The notes beneath the pieces are model-generated. The model saw only the letters and a list, made by a program, of their open reading frames with translations, was not told where the DNA came from and did not search any database. From assembly GCA_964443075.1 (NCBI GenBank), contig CAYUCB010000055.1, positions 1 through 26,542 of the forward strand: a stretch of 26,542 nucleotides of DNA. Reading direction: 5' to 3'. This stretch comes from DSQQ01 sp964443075. GTDB lineage: Bacteria > Chloroflexota > Anaerolineae > 4572-78 > J111. This document shows positions 15,087 through 22,498 of the stretch, one piece after another. Position numbers and translations under genes: made by a program. The stretch's first letter is position 1, and the number at the start of each line of letters is the position of its first letter.

Positions 15087-16345
15087 TGAAGAATCTCCAC
15101 AATTACCTGGGTGCCCCGTTGAGGCAGAGTTTCAATCCGGCAGATGCCGCCAACCGCTTCGGCTCGTTCGGTCATAGACATTACCCCCCAGCCTTGCCTG
15201 TCCGTTGGGGCGGCCAGGCAGGCCAGATCAAAACCAAGGCCATCATCGGCGATGGTGAGACGCCTCAGGCCATTATCCGCTTCCATCGTTACCATAACCT
15301 GGGCCGCCTGGGCGTGCTTGGCCACATTAGACAATGCTTCTTTGGCAATGTGAAATAAGGCGTTTTCGGTAGCCAGGGGCAAGCGCGGCGTTTCTTCGCC
15401 TCGCACCGTAACCTTAAGACCGGTCCGAGCCGTGAATTGAGCGCCGTACCAATTGAGCGCAGCCACCAACCCATAATCATCCAGCACCGGCGAGCGCAAA
15501 TCAGCCATGACATCATAGACTTGTTTAGCCACTTGTTTTAGCAGTTCGAGCGAGTCGTTTAGATGAGAATGGAGTAATTTGGGGGCATCTTTGGGAATTT
15601 GGGCGCGCATAATATTCAGGTTGATGTCAAGCGCCCCCAAATCTTGCCCTACCCGGTCGTGTAATTCTCGCGCCAGTCGCCGCCGTTCCGTTTCTTCAAC
15701 TTCCGTCAAACGGGCTGTCAGAGCACGCAGGCGTTGGCTTTGTTGCCTGATTTCCTCTTCGGCCTGCTGGCGTTCAATCATTTCTTGCTGTAATTGCTCA
15801 TTGGCTCTGGTAAGTTCAGCCGTGCGCTGTTTTACCAGCTCTTCAAGATGGTGGCGATACCCTTTTAATTCTTGTTCGGCTCGCTGGCGCACGGCAATTT
15901 CCTTTTGAAGTTGTTCGTTGGCCGTTTGTAACTGCCGGGTTAAATCGCGCAAGCGCAGATGGGTCACCAGTCGAGCCAAAAGTTCTGCCGGTTGGATTGG
16001 CTTGGTGACGTAATCTACCGCCCCTACGGTGAACCCTTTGACCTTATCCTCGGTATTCATCAAGACTGTCATAAAAATTACCGGGATGGGTTGGGTTACT
16101 TCATTTAATTTCAAGCGGCGACAAACTTCAAAACCATCCAGGTCAGGCATCATGGCATCTAACAAAATGATGTCAGGCTGCCCATAGTGGGCCTTTTCCA
16201 GGCCGCTTTCGCCATCTTGAGCCACCATAATCTCAAAACCATAACTATCCAAATAATTAAACAACACCCCCAAATTGGCCGGGTTGTCATCAATAATCAG
16301 GATAGTGTAGGCTTGAAAATCGAGTTCTGCCTTTGCGGTTTCCAT
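15083..16345 (-). CDS. Receiver-first HisKA_3 (NarX/DesK-type) histidine kinase
   Basis: The 420-residue protein starts with a receiver domain (D19-D20, phospho-acceptor D63 in IILLDAMMPDLDG, VTKPIQP) followed by a long coiled coil (~150-215, rich in Gln, Glu and Arg). It then has a HisKA_3 dimerisation domain with H229 in LARELHDRVGQ and a HATPase_c domain (KEALSNVAKHA, IADDGLGFD, GWGVMSMTERA). There is no membrane segment, so its input is phosphotransfer to the receiver or a cytoplasmic partner. It could be driven by the neighbouring Cache hybrid kinase, forming a relay into the NarL-type regulator; this is inference. The upstream sequence has a perfect -10 box 7 bases before the ATG and no Shine-Dalgarno, suggesting a leaderless transcript. 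Confidence 0.93.
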   Translation of the reverse strand: METAKAELDFQAYTILIIDDNPANLGVLFNYLDSYGFEIMVAQDGESGLEKAHYGQPDIILLDAMMPDLDGFEVCRRLKLNEVTQPIPVIFMTVLMNTEDKVKGFTVGAVDYVTKPIQPAELLARLVTHLRLRDLTRQLQTANEQLQKEIAVRQRAEQELKGYRHHLEELVKQRTAELTRANEQLQQEMIERQQAEEEIRQQSQRLRALTARLTEVEETERRRLARELHDRVGQDLGALDINLNIMRAQIPKDAPKLLHSHLNDSLELLKQVAKQVYDVMADLRSPVLDDYGLVAALNWYGAQFTARTGLKVTVRGEETPRLPLATENALFHIAKEALSNVAKHAQAAQVMVTMEADNGLRRLTIADDGLGFDLACLAAPTDRQGWGVMSMTERAEAVGGICRIETLPQRGTQVIVEILQ

Positions 16346-16352
16346 AGGCCGT

Positions 16353-16381
16353 ATTATACCTTGCCTTCAATATAGCAACAA
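16353..16381 (-). promoter_or_regulatory. Promoter giving a probable leaderless kinase mRNA
   Basis: On the minus strand TTGTTG (16381-16376) and a perfect TATAAT (16358-16353) are 17 bases apart. The last base of the -10 box is 7 bases before the ATG at 16345, so transcription should begin at or one base before the start codon. The interval acggcct contains no ribosome-binding sequence. Confidence 0.6.
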
Positions 16382-16488
16382 CCATTGACCGGTACCACTT
16401 TATCAACTTTTTCCGCTCAAGCAGTCCCTTTTGGGTGACAGACAAGTTAGCTAATTTATGCCATATTAGATAATGGCGGTAGAATAGT

Positions 16489-16520
16489 AAAGAAAGGGAA
16501 GGTGTTGTTCCCTTCTTTTT
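16489..16520 (+). promoter_or_regulatory. Terminator-like leader hairpin upstream of the SBP gene
   Basis: The left arm (16489-16500) and right arm (16508-16520) form 7 pairs (AAGGGAA/TTCCCTT), a one-base bulge and 4 more A/G-T/C pairs around the loop ggtgttg, ending in five T's. It lies 130 bases before the start codon. It may attenuate transcription into the sugar operon or be a chance feature of an A/G-rich tract. Confidence 0.4.
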
Positions 16521-16650
16521 GGCCAGCCGGGTCTAAAAGGTCAAAAGACGAAAGGAGGGGTTGACCATAAAACTCAGAGCACCCACTTTAAACTGATGTA
16601 GTCCAGCGTAGTAAATTCATCAAAAAAATAATGCAAAGGAGCGAAGATCA

Positions 16651-17697
16651 ATGTCAGACCAAAATTTAACTGAAAAAAAAGTTAGCCGGCGGCAATTTAC
16701 CTTGGGGGTGGCCACGGTGGCAGCAGGGGGCGCTTTAGCCGCCTTTGCTACCCAGGTACCTTCAACTCAGGCCGCCCCTCCAGCCCAAACCGCAGAGCCT
16801 ATGGCCGAAGAAACCTATGGGATGGTGGTGTTCCTGAAGGGTTCGGAATTTTTTAACTGGTGTTACAAAGGGATGGTGGATGCTGCCGCCCGGATTGGCC
16901 CTCATGTTAAGACCGAACTGCAAGGCCCGGCCGAATGGGATGCCTCGCTTGAAGCGCGGGCCATTGAAGAGTTGACCGCCAAAGGCGTGACCGGTATCCT
17001 CGCGACGGCGGGCGACGCCGCCCCGATGGTTCCCTCTATTGACGCGGCCATCGCGGCCGGAATTCCCGTTATTACATTTGACTCTGATGCCCCGGACAGC
17101 CAGAGGTTGACCTTCGTCGGCACGCAGAACTATGCAGCTGGCTACACAGCTGGCGAAGCCATGGCGGAATGGCTGGGCGGCGCGGGCAAAATCGCCATCT
17201 CCACCTTCCCCGGCCCCGATCACCTGGCGAAACGCGTCCAGGGCTTCAAGGACGCGCTGGCGGCCATGGGGCCGGACATCGTGACGGTCGAAATCAACGA
17301 TGAGGGTAAGGTGGACGTAGCGGAGACGCAGCTGACCGCGGCCCTGCAGGCGGACCCGACCATCACCGGCATCTTTGGCGCCCACGGCAACCCGGGACCC
17401 GGTGCCGCCGCAGCCGTGCGCACCACCGGCATGGAGGGCAAAGTCCAGATCATGGCCTTCGACTTCGGCCTGCCCGTTATCGAGCTGATTGACAAAGGTG
17501 AGATCAAGGCCACCGTCGGCCAGAACCCCTATCTCATGGGCTTCACGGCCATGGAGCTCTGCTACGGCGCCAAGTACCCGACCGAAGTGCCATTCCCCAG
17601 CGGCCTCGGCCCGTGCGTGTCCGCGCCGGTGGACACGGGTGTTGGTATCCTCTACAAAGAAGACGTTCAAATGTTCAAGACACCGCCCACGTTCTAA
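16651..17697 (+). CDS. Sugar ABC transporter substrate-binding protein (type I fold)
   Basis: The 348-residue protein begins with a Tat-type signal (VSRRQFTLG, then an Ala-rich stretch to about residue 42, STQA-AP) and, unlike its paralogue at 13074, has no lipobox cysteine. The mature part is a Peripla_BP_4 (RbsB-like) binding protein: MVVFLKGSEFFNW, EWDASLEAR, PVITFDSDAPDSQRL, STFPGPDHL, AHGNPGPGAAAA and AFDFGLPVIELID. It is followed by two permease genes and an ATPase gene, so it delivers the substrate to this importer. AAAGGAG is 9 bases before the ATG. From about 16900 to the stop the coding sequence is much richer in G and C than its neighbours (two 60-base rows counted at 68% and 73%), with C/G-ending codons dominant. 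The exact sugar is unknown; the downstream enzymes suggest an aldose. Confidence 0.93.
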   Translation: MSDQNLTEKKVSRRQFTLGVATVAAGGALAAFATQVPSTQAAPPAQTAEPMAEETYGMVVFLKGSEFFNWCYKGMVDAAARIGPHVKTELQGPAEWDASLEARAIEELTAKGVTGILATAGDAAPMVPSIDAAIAAGIPVITFDSDAPDSQRLTFVGTQNYAAGYTAGEAMAEWLGGAGKIAISTFPGPDHLAKRVQGFKDALAAMGPDIVTVEINDEGKVDVAETQLTAALQADPTITGIFGAHGNPGPGAAAAVRTTGMEGKVQIMAFDFGLPVIELIDKGEIKATVGQNPYLMGFTAMELCYGAKYPTEVPFPSGLGPCVSAPVDTGVGILYKEDVQMFKTPPTF

Positions 17698-17720
17698 TCA
17701 AGCGTTAGTGAGACCATTTT

Positions 17721-17782
17721 TGCAACGAATTACGCGAATTAACCCAAAAAATAAATTGGTAAAATTCGGGTAATTCGTTGCA
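17721..17782. repeat. Inverted repeat between SBP and permease genes
   Basis: The arms 17721-17740 (TGCAACGAATTACGCGAATT) and 17763-17782 are complementary at 19 of 20 positions (one G/G mismatch) around a 22-base AT-rich loop. It starts 24 bases after the SBP stop. Such stems after binding-protein genes commonly stabilise the upstream message and reduce read-through to the permease. The sequence could also be a dispersed repeat. Confidence 0.7.
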
Positions 17783-17853
17783 AGTTCTGTTTGGCCCAGA
17801 GCAGCTTGGCTGGGTTAGGTAGGCAATTTTTGGACGAGAAGGGAAGGTAGCAG

Positions 17854-18873
17854 ATGTCCAGATCATCAGATTCTGGCACCTTAACACACAAAAGGGCGGT
17901 TATTTTTGGCTGGTTAACCAACTTTTTCAAGGGTCGAACAGCGAGCTTATTACTCATCAACCTGGTTGTGGTAATAGTTCTCTCCATTCTCCAGCCCCGG
18001 TTTTTAGACCCCACCAACTTGACCTCCGTAGTAATGGGGATGACTTATGATTTGCTGATGGCTATGGGCATGACTCTGGTATTGATTTTGGGGGGGATTG
18101 ACCTTTCGGTCGGTTCGGTTTTGGGGTTAGCCGGGGTGGTGACCACTTTGAGTTTGAGTAAGAATGCAGCGGGAGGAGGAGCGACACCGATACCGGTCGC
18201 AATATTACTCGGGCTGGGTGTGGCTGCTTTGTGTGGCGCTATGAATGGTTTTATGGTGGCCCGGCTTAAGATAGCCCCCTTTATTGTTACCCTGGGCATG
18301 ATGGCGATTGCCCGGGGCCTGGGGACCGTACTGACGTCGGGCTGGTACGTGTCGGGTTTACCCGAGTCGTATCTGCAACTCGGGCAAGGCTCTTTCTTAA
18401 GTGTGCCCTACCCCATTTACCTCACCCTCCTGATATTAATTGTTTTTAATTATCTCCTCAAACATTGGCAGCCCCTCTACCAGGCTTTCTATGTGGGGAG
18501 TAATCCCCCCGCAGCGGCGCTCTCTGGTTTACGCGTCTCCTTGGTGACATTCTTTGGCTACGTCATCTGCAGCCTGTTGGCCGGAGTGGCCGGCATCTTT
18601 ATGACCTCACGGCTGGCCATGGGTTTCTTTCAATTTGGCCTGGGCAATGAACTTAACGCGATTGCCGCTGCGGTTATTGGCGGGGCCAGTTTTAGTGGGG
18701 GGTCGGGCAATCTCATCGGTACTTTCTTGGGGGTGTTGCTGCTGGCCCTCATCAGAAACGGTTTCGTCCTGCTGCACGGTTCGCCTAATTGGCAAAGCGT
18801 GATCAGCGGCGCGGTCGTATTTTTGGCCATTGCGGTTGATGCGTACCGGCGGCGAAAAGAAACCAGGGAGTAA
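17854..18873 (+). CDS. RbsC-type sugar ABC transporter permease (first)
   Basis: The 339-residue, highly hydrophobic protein belongs to the BPD_transp_2 family of ribose/xylose/galactose-type permeases. It has a basic N-terminus, about eight to ten membrane segments, the family signature LILGGIDLSVGSVLGLAG in the first third, AAVIGGASFSGGSGN near the end, and a basic C-terminus (RRRKETRE). GGGAAGG lies 6 bases before the ATG. With the second permease (20357) it probably forms a heterodimeric channel fed by the SBP. The gene is separated from the SBP by the inverted repeat and from the ATPase by 6 bases. Confidence 0.94.
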   Translation: MSRSSDSGTLTHKRAVIFGWLTNFFKGRTASLLLINLVVVIVLSILQPRFLDPTNLTSVVMGMTYDLLMAMGMTLVLILGGIDLSVGSVLGLAGVVTTLSLSKNAAGGGATPIPVAILLGLGVAALCGAMNGFMVARLKIAPFIVTLGMMAIARGLGTVLTSGWYVSGLPESYLQLGQGSFLSVPYPIYLTLLILIVFNYLLKHWQPLYQAFYVGSNPPAAALSGLRVSLVTFFGYVICSLLAGVAGIFMTSRLAMGFFQFGLGNELNAIAAAVIGGASFSGGSGNLIGTFLGVLLLALIRNGFVLLHGSPNWQSVISGAVVFLAIAVDAYRRRKETRE

Positions 18874-18879
18874 GAATTT

Positions 18880-20370
18880 ATGACGGTAGAACCTGTCTTA
18901 AGAGTCGAAGGCATCTGTAAGAGTTTTGCGGGTAACCGCGTGCTGGACGAGGTGACATTTAGCGTAGAAGCCGGCCAGGTCCATGCCCTGGTCGGCGAAA
19001 ACGGGGCGGGTAAATCTACGCTGATGAATATCATCGGCGGCCTCCACCAGCCCGATCAGGGCGCCCTTTACCTTAATGGTCAGCCCAGCTCGTTTGCCGA
19101 TCCTTTGCAGGCGATGCACAGCGGGATTAGCCTGGTGCACCAGGAACTGAGCCTCGCGCCTAATTTGAACGTAGCCCAAAATATCTTTGTTGGCCGTGAG
19201 GAAGGCAACCGCCTGGGCTTCATCAAGTGGAAAGATCTTTATACCAAAACACGGGCCATCTTTAAGCGGATCGGCATCGAGATTGACCCGACGATCCTGG
19301 CCAGTCACCTCAGCGTGAGCATGCAGCAAATTGTAGAGCTGGCCAAGGCCCTCTCTTTCAACGCCAGGGTCATTATTATGGATGAGCCGACCTCCGCCCT
19401 GTCAGAAACCGAAGTTGACCTGCTCTATGCCATCATTCGCGACTTAACCTCAAAGGGCATTGCCATTGTCTTTATCTCGCACAAGCTAGAAGAGGTATTT
19501 AATATCAGCGATCAGATTTCGGTGCTGCGTGACGGGCGCATGGTCGGCACGGTCACGACCAAAGAGAGTTCCTCCGACCAAATCATCCAGATGATGGTCG
19601 GCCGGCATATTGAAGATATGTATCCCCCTAAGAGTTCACAGGTGGGTGAGACGATTTTCTCGGCCGAAGGATTCAGCCGGTCGCCTTATTTTCAAAACAT
19701 CAGCTTTTCTTTACGGCAAGGCGAAATTCTCGGCTTCGCCGGCCTGGTGGGGTCGGGGCGAACAGAGGTAGCGCGAGCCATCTTTGGCGCAGACAAGACC
19801 GAGTCTGGCCGGATTACTTTGGAAGGAAAAGAAGTCAAGATAAAGTCGCCGCGTGAAGGTATTGAACAAGGTCTGTGTTATCTCACCGAGGATCGGAAAA
19901 CGCTTGGTCTGTTCCTGAAAATGTCCGTCCGGCAAAATATTGTGGCGGCGTCGCTGCGTCAATTCATTTCCAGGGCCGGGCTGTTGAAGCAGAATCTCAT
20001 CAAAGAAGAATCAATGCGGTATGTGGACTACATGCAGATACGCCCCTTTAATGATGAAGTTGAGATGCTAAATCTGAGCGGCGGCAACCAACAAAAATCT
20101 TTGCTGGCCAAGTGGCTCTGTGCCAAGCCAAAGGTTTTGATTGCCGATGAACCCACCCGTGGCGTAGACGTAGGCGCCAAGGCCAAGATTCATGGTGATT
20201 TGAGAAAGATGGCTGAAGAAGGCGTGGGGGTTATTCTGATATCGTCCGAACTCCCGGAGGTGTTGGGGCTGAGCGACCGGGTGGCGGTGTTTCGTGACGG
20301 CCAAATCACGGCAATTTTGGAGGGAGCTCAAGCTACTCAAGAAGAGGTGATGAAATATGCAACCAAGTAG
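18880..20370 (+). CDS. Sugar ABC transporter ATPase with two NBDs (RbsA/MglA type)
   Basis: The 496-residue protein has two ATP-binding cassettes in tandem. NBD1 has an intact Walker A (GENGAGKST, 39-47), a Q-loop, a degenerate signature (LSVSMQQ) and Walker B (VIIMDEPTSALSE). NBD2 has a degenerate Walker A (GLVGSGRTE, lacking the lysine), the canonical signature LSGGNQQK and Walker B (VLIADEPTRGVDVGA). This pattern of one full and one degenerate site is normal for the CUT2 class. It energises the two permeases on the cytoplasmic face. The gene overlaps the second permease by 14 bases, which implies coupled translation. Confidence 0.96.
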   Translation: MTVEPVLRVEGICKSFAGNRVLDEVTFSVEAGQVHALVGENGAGKSTLMNIIGGLHQPDQGALYLNGQPSSFADPLQAMHSGISLVHQELSLAPNLNVAQNIFVGREEGNRLGFIKWKDLYTKTRAIFKRIGIEIDPTILASHLSVSMQQIVELAKALSFNARVIIMDEPTSALSETEVDLLYAIIRDLTSKGIAIVFISHKLEEVFNISDQISVLRDGRMVGTVTTKESSSDQIIQMMVGRHIEDMYPPKSSQVGETIFSAEGFSRSPYFQNISFSLRQGEILGFAGLVGSGRTEVARAIFGADKTESGRITLEGKEVKIKSPREGIEQGLCYLTEDRKTLGLFLKMSVRQNIVAASLRQFISRAGLLKQNLIKEESMRYVDYMQIRPFNDEVEMLNLSGGNQQKSLLAKWLCAKPKVLIADEPTRGVDVGAKAKIHGDLRKMAEEGVGVILISSELPEVLGLSDRVAVFRDGQITAILEGAQATQEEVMKYATK

Positions 20371-21355
20371 AACCGCAGAACCGCAGTCGTTCTCTCTAGC
20401 TCGACTTTTTGGGGCCGGGCAATTGTGGGGAATGCAGCAGGTCGCCCTGATAGTGGTTTGTGCTCTCCTGGCGGTAGGGATGCAGTTAAACTATCCCCGG
20501 TACTTGAGCGGGGCCAACGTAGAGGTTATGCTAGTCAATTTTTCTTCTGAAGGGATTATGGCCCTCGGCATGACCATCGTTATGATTACGGGTGGAATAG
20601 ACATATCTGTGGCGGCGGTGCTTCAGTTCAGCGCGATTATCGTCGCCATGCTCTTAAATGCCGGGCTGCCGATTCCGGCAGCTATTGGGCTGACTCTGGT
20701 GGCGGCGGCTATTATCGGGGTAATTAACGCCACGGTGACAAACGTCTGTAAGGTGCATCCTTTCATCGTCACCCTGGCGACTCTACTCACGCTCAGGGGG
20801 ATTGACCTGGTGATTACCAAAGGCGCTACCATCAGCGGCTTGCCGAAAGCATTCAAAATCTTCGGCCAGGGAGAAATCAGCGGCATTCGCGTGTCATTGA
20901 TCATCTTTGCCGTGCTGGCGCTGATTATTGGGTATGCTTTGAAGAACCACCGTTATTTGCAGCAGGCTTATTTTATTGGCGGCAATCGCCGCTCGGCCCG
21001 GATGTCGGGCATTAAGGTAGAGAGATTTATCGTCTTTGCCTTTGCCTTGAATGCGATGTTGGCCGGAGTGGCCGGCATCCTCATCTGCTCGCAATACGGG
21101 GCGGCCAGTGTTAGTTACGGCCAAAACGTCGAGCTGCGGACGATTGCGGCGACGGCTATCGGCGGGGCCAGCTTGAGCGGCGGCACCGGCTCAATCTTTG
21201 GCACGGTGCTGGGGGTGGTGTTCCTGGCGATGATCTATAACGCCTTTAATATGACCGGGGTTAATACTTACTGGCAAGACGTGGCTATTGGGACCATGCT
21301 GTTGGCCGCGGTCTTTCTGGGTGAGTATTTGAAGCGTAGACGGGTAGCCCGCTAA
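20357..21355 (+). CDS. RbsC-type sugar ABC transporter permease (second)
   Basis: The 332-residue BPD_transp_2 permease is a distinct paralogue of the one at 17854: MITGGIDISVAAVLQFSA replaces the first permease's LILGGIDLSVG segment, and TAIGGASLSGGTGSIFG lies near the end. It has about eight to ten membrane segments and ends in a basic KRRRVAR tail. Two different permease genes around one ATPase gene point to a heterodimeric CUT2 importer. The start lies inside the ATPase gene's last 14 bases; gaggtg upstream could serve as the ribosome site. Confidence 0.94.
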   Translation: MQPSRTAEPQSFSLARLFGAGQLWGMQQVALIVVCALLAVGMQLNYPRYLSGANVEVMLVNFSSEGIMALGMTIVMITGGIDISVAAVLQFSAIIVAMLLNAGLPIPAAIGLTLVAAAIIGVINATVTNVCKVHPFIVTLATLLTLRGIDLVITKGATISGLPKAFKIFGQGEISGIRVSLIIFAVLALIIGYALKNHRYLQQAYFIGGNRRSARMSGIKVERFIVFAFALNAMLAGVAGILICSQYGAASVSYGQNVELRTIAATAIGGASLSGGTGSIFGTVLGVVFLAMIYNAFNMTGVNTYWQDVAIGTMLLAAVFLGEYLKRRRVAR

Positions 21356-21381
21356 CGACAATAATCTCAGGAGTTTACAAA

Positions 21382-22311
21382 ATGGATTATCGTCTTCTTG
21401 GCAAAACTGGCTTAAAGGTTTCAGCTTTGAGTTTCGGCGCATCATCGCTGGGCAGCGTGTTTCGTCACGTGGATGAGGCTGAAGGCATCCGCACGGTACA
21501 CACTGCCCTTGACCTGGGTATCAACTATATTGATGTTTCACCCTTCTACGGCTTGACCAAAGCCGAAACTATTCTCGGCCAGGCCCTCAAAGGGATTCCG
21601 CGTGACCGATTTTATCTGGCGACCAAAGTAGGCCGTTATGGCGAGGAAACCTTCGATTTTTCGGCCAAACGGGTCATCGCCAGCGTAGATGAAAGTTTAA
21701 CCCGGCTCGGCCTGGACTATATTGATATTATTCAGTGCCACGACATCGAGTACGGCTCTTTGGATCAGGTGGTCAATGAAACCATCCCCGCTTTGCGTCA
21801 AGTGCAGGCTCAGGGTAAAGCGCGGTTTGTGGGAATTACAGGCTTACCCTTAAAAATCTTCCGTTATGTGGTGGAACGGGCAGAGGTAGACACCATTCTC
21901 TCCTACTGTCATTACACCCTGCAAGACACCTCGCTGGCAGAGCTTATCCCGGCCCTGCCAGCCAGACAAATCGGCCTTATTAACGCCTCGCCGCTGGGTA
22001 TGGGTTTGCTGACAAACCGGGGCACCCCCGACTGGCATCCGGCGACAGCGGATATCAAACAAGTTTGTGCCCAGGCCGCCGCTTATTGTCACCGCAAAGG
22101 GGTAGATATCGCCAAACTGGCTCTGCAATTTACGCTGGCTAATCCAGACATCCCCACTACTCTGGTGGGCACGGCTAATCCGGATAATATTCGTCAAAAC
22201 GTTGCCTGGCTTGAAGAACCTATGGATAAAGAATTACTGCAAGAGGTCCGGGAAATCCTGAAACCGGTTCTGAACAAGCCCTGGGTTGTCGGCAGACCGG
22301 AGAACAATTAA
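21382..22311 (+). CDS. Aldo/keto reductase, aldose 1-dehydrogenase (L-galactose/L-fucose DH-like)
   Basis: The 309-residue protein is a TIM-barrel aldo/keto reductase with the catalytic tetrad visible: D51 and Y56 in IDVSPFYG, K82 in LATKVGRYG and H120 in IIQCHDIEYG. The C-terminal nucleotide site is LVGTANPDNIRQN. In overall pattern (YRLLGKTGLKVSALSFGASSLG, SPLGMGLLT) it resembles L-galactose dehydrogenase and D-threo-aldose/L-fucose 1-dehydrogenase, which oxidise an aldose at C1 to the lactone using NAD(P)+. The lactonase encoded next fits this direction. AGGAG lies 9 bases before the ATG, 26 bases after the permease stop, so it is in the transporter operon. Substrate identity is inferred. 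Confidence 0.87.
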   Translation: MDYRLLGKTGLKVSALSFGASSLGSVFRHVDEAEGIRTVHTALDLGINYIDVSPFYGLTKAETILGQALKGIPRDRFYLATKVGRYGEETFDFSAKRVIASVDESLTRLGLDYIDIIQCHDIEYGSLDQVVNETIPALRQVQAQGKARFVGITGLPLKIFRYVVERAEVDTILSYCHYTLQDTSLAELIPALPARQIGLINASPLGMGLLTNRGTPDWHPATADIKQVCAQAAAYCHRKGVDIAKLALQFTLANPDIPTTLVGTANPDNIRQNVAWLEEPMDKELLQEVREILKPVLNKPWVVGRPENN

Positions 22312-22330
22312 GAATATTTTGCAACGGCTT

Positions 22331-22427
22331 GGCCGTATCCTTCGATACGGCCTTCGGCCTACTGCTAAGAAACACCCTGTTTCTTGTTGGATGAAGACCC
22401 TAAAGGTTTCAAAAACCTTTAGGGTCT
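22331..22427. repeat. Three consecutive hairpins between AKR and lactonase genes
   Basis: Three perfect hairpins occur in series: GGCCGTATC/GATACGGCC (22331-22352, loop cttc), AAGAAAC/GTTTCTT (22367-22385, loop accct), and 15-base arms AGACCCTAAAGGTTT/AAACCTTTAGGGTCT (22395-22427, loop caa). None has a T-run. They lie in the only large gap (187 bases) of the catabolic half of the operon, so they may be a processing or stability site. The third matches a palindrome I recall as a frequent intergenic repeat in other bacteria. Confidence 0.7.
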
Positions 22428-22498
22428 GGATTAGCTCAGGATGCGCAAGGCGACTAACCTGAGCAGGGAAAAATTTTGAGGCAAAAAGAAAGTATTTC

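Larger units (their letters stand above)
16346..16650. promoter_or_regulatory. Divergent control region between sensing and uptake operons
   Basis: This 305-base gap separates the minus-strand kinase from the plus-strand binding protein. It holds the minus-strand promoter (16353-16381), the shared words TTTATCAACTTTTTCC (16399-16414) and AAGTTAGCTA (16444-16453, 29 bases later), AT-rich sequence around 16460-16485 that could supply a plus-strand -10 (GATAAT or TAGAAT), a terminator-like hairpin, and the ribosome site AAAGGAG (16635-16641), 9 bases before the ATG at 16651. I could not fix the plus-strand promoter. Confidence 0.55.

Noticed and set aside
16561..16596. Short TTG-initiated frame (11 codons) after AAAGGAGGGG in the SBP leader
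   Set aside because: Only two bases separate AGGAGG from the TTG and the peptide has no regulatory codon run, so a leader peptide is not supported.
16762..17670. 302-codon minus-strand open frame opposite the SBP gene
   Set aside because: The long frame results from the high GC and codon bias of the SBP gene. Its composition (His/Gly/Arg-rich) matches no family I recognise, while the plus frame is a clear binding protein.
17926..17937. A third CCAACTTTTTC-like word within the first permease gene
   Set aside because: It is explained by coding for TNFFKG and lacks the flanking bases shared by the two upstream copies.
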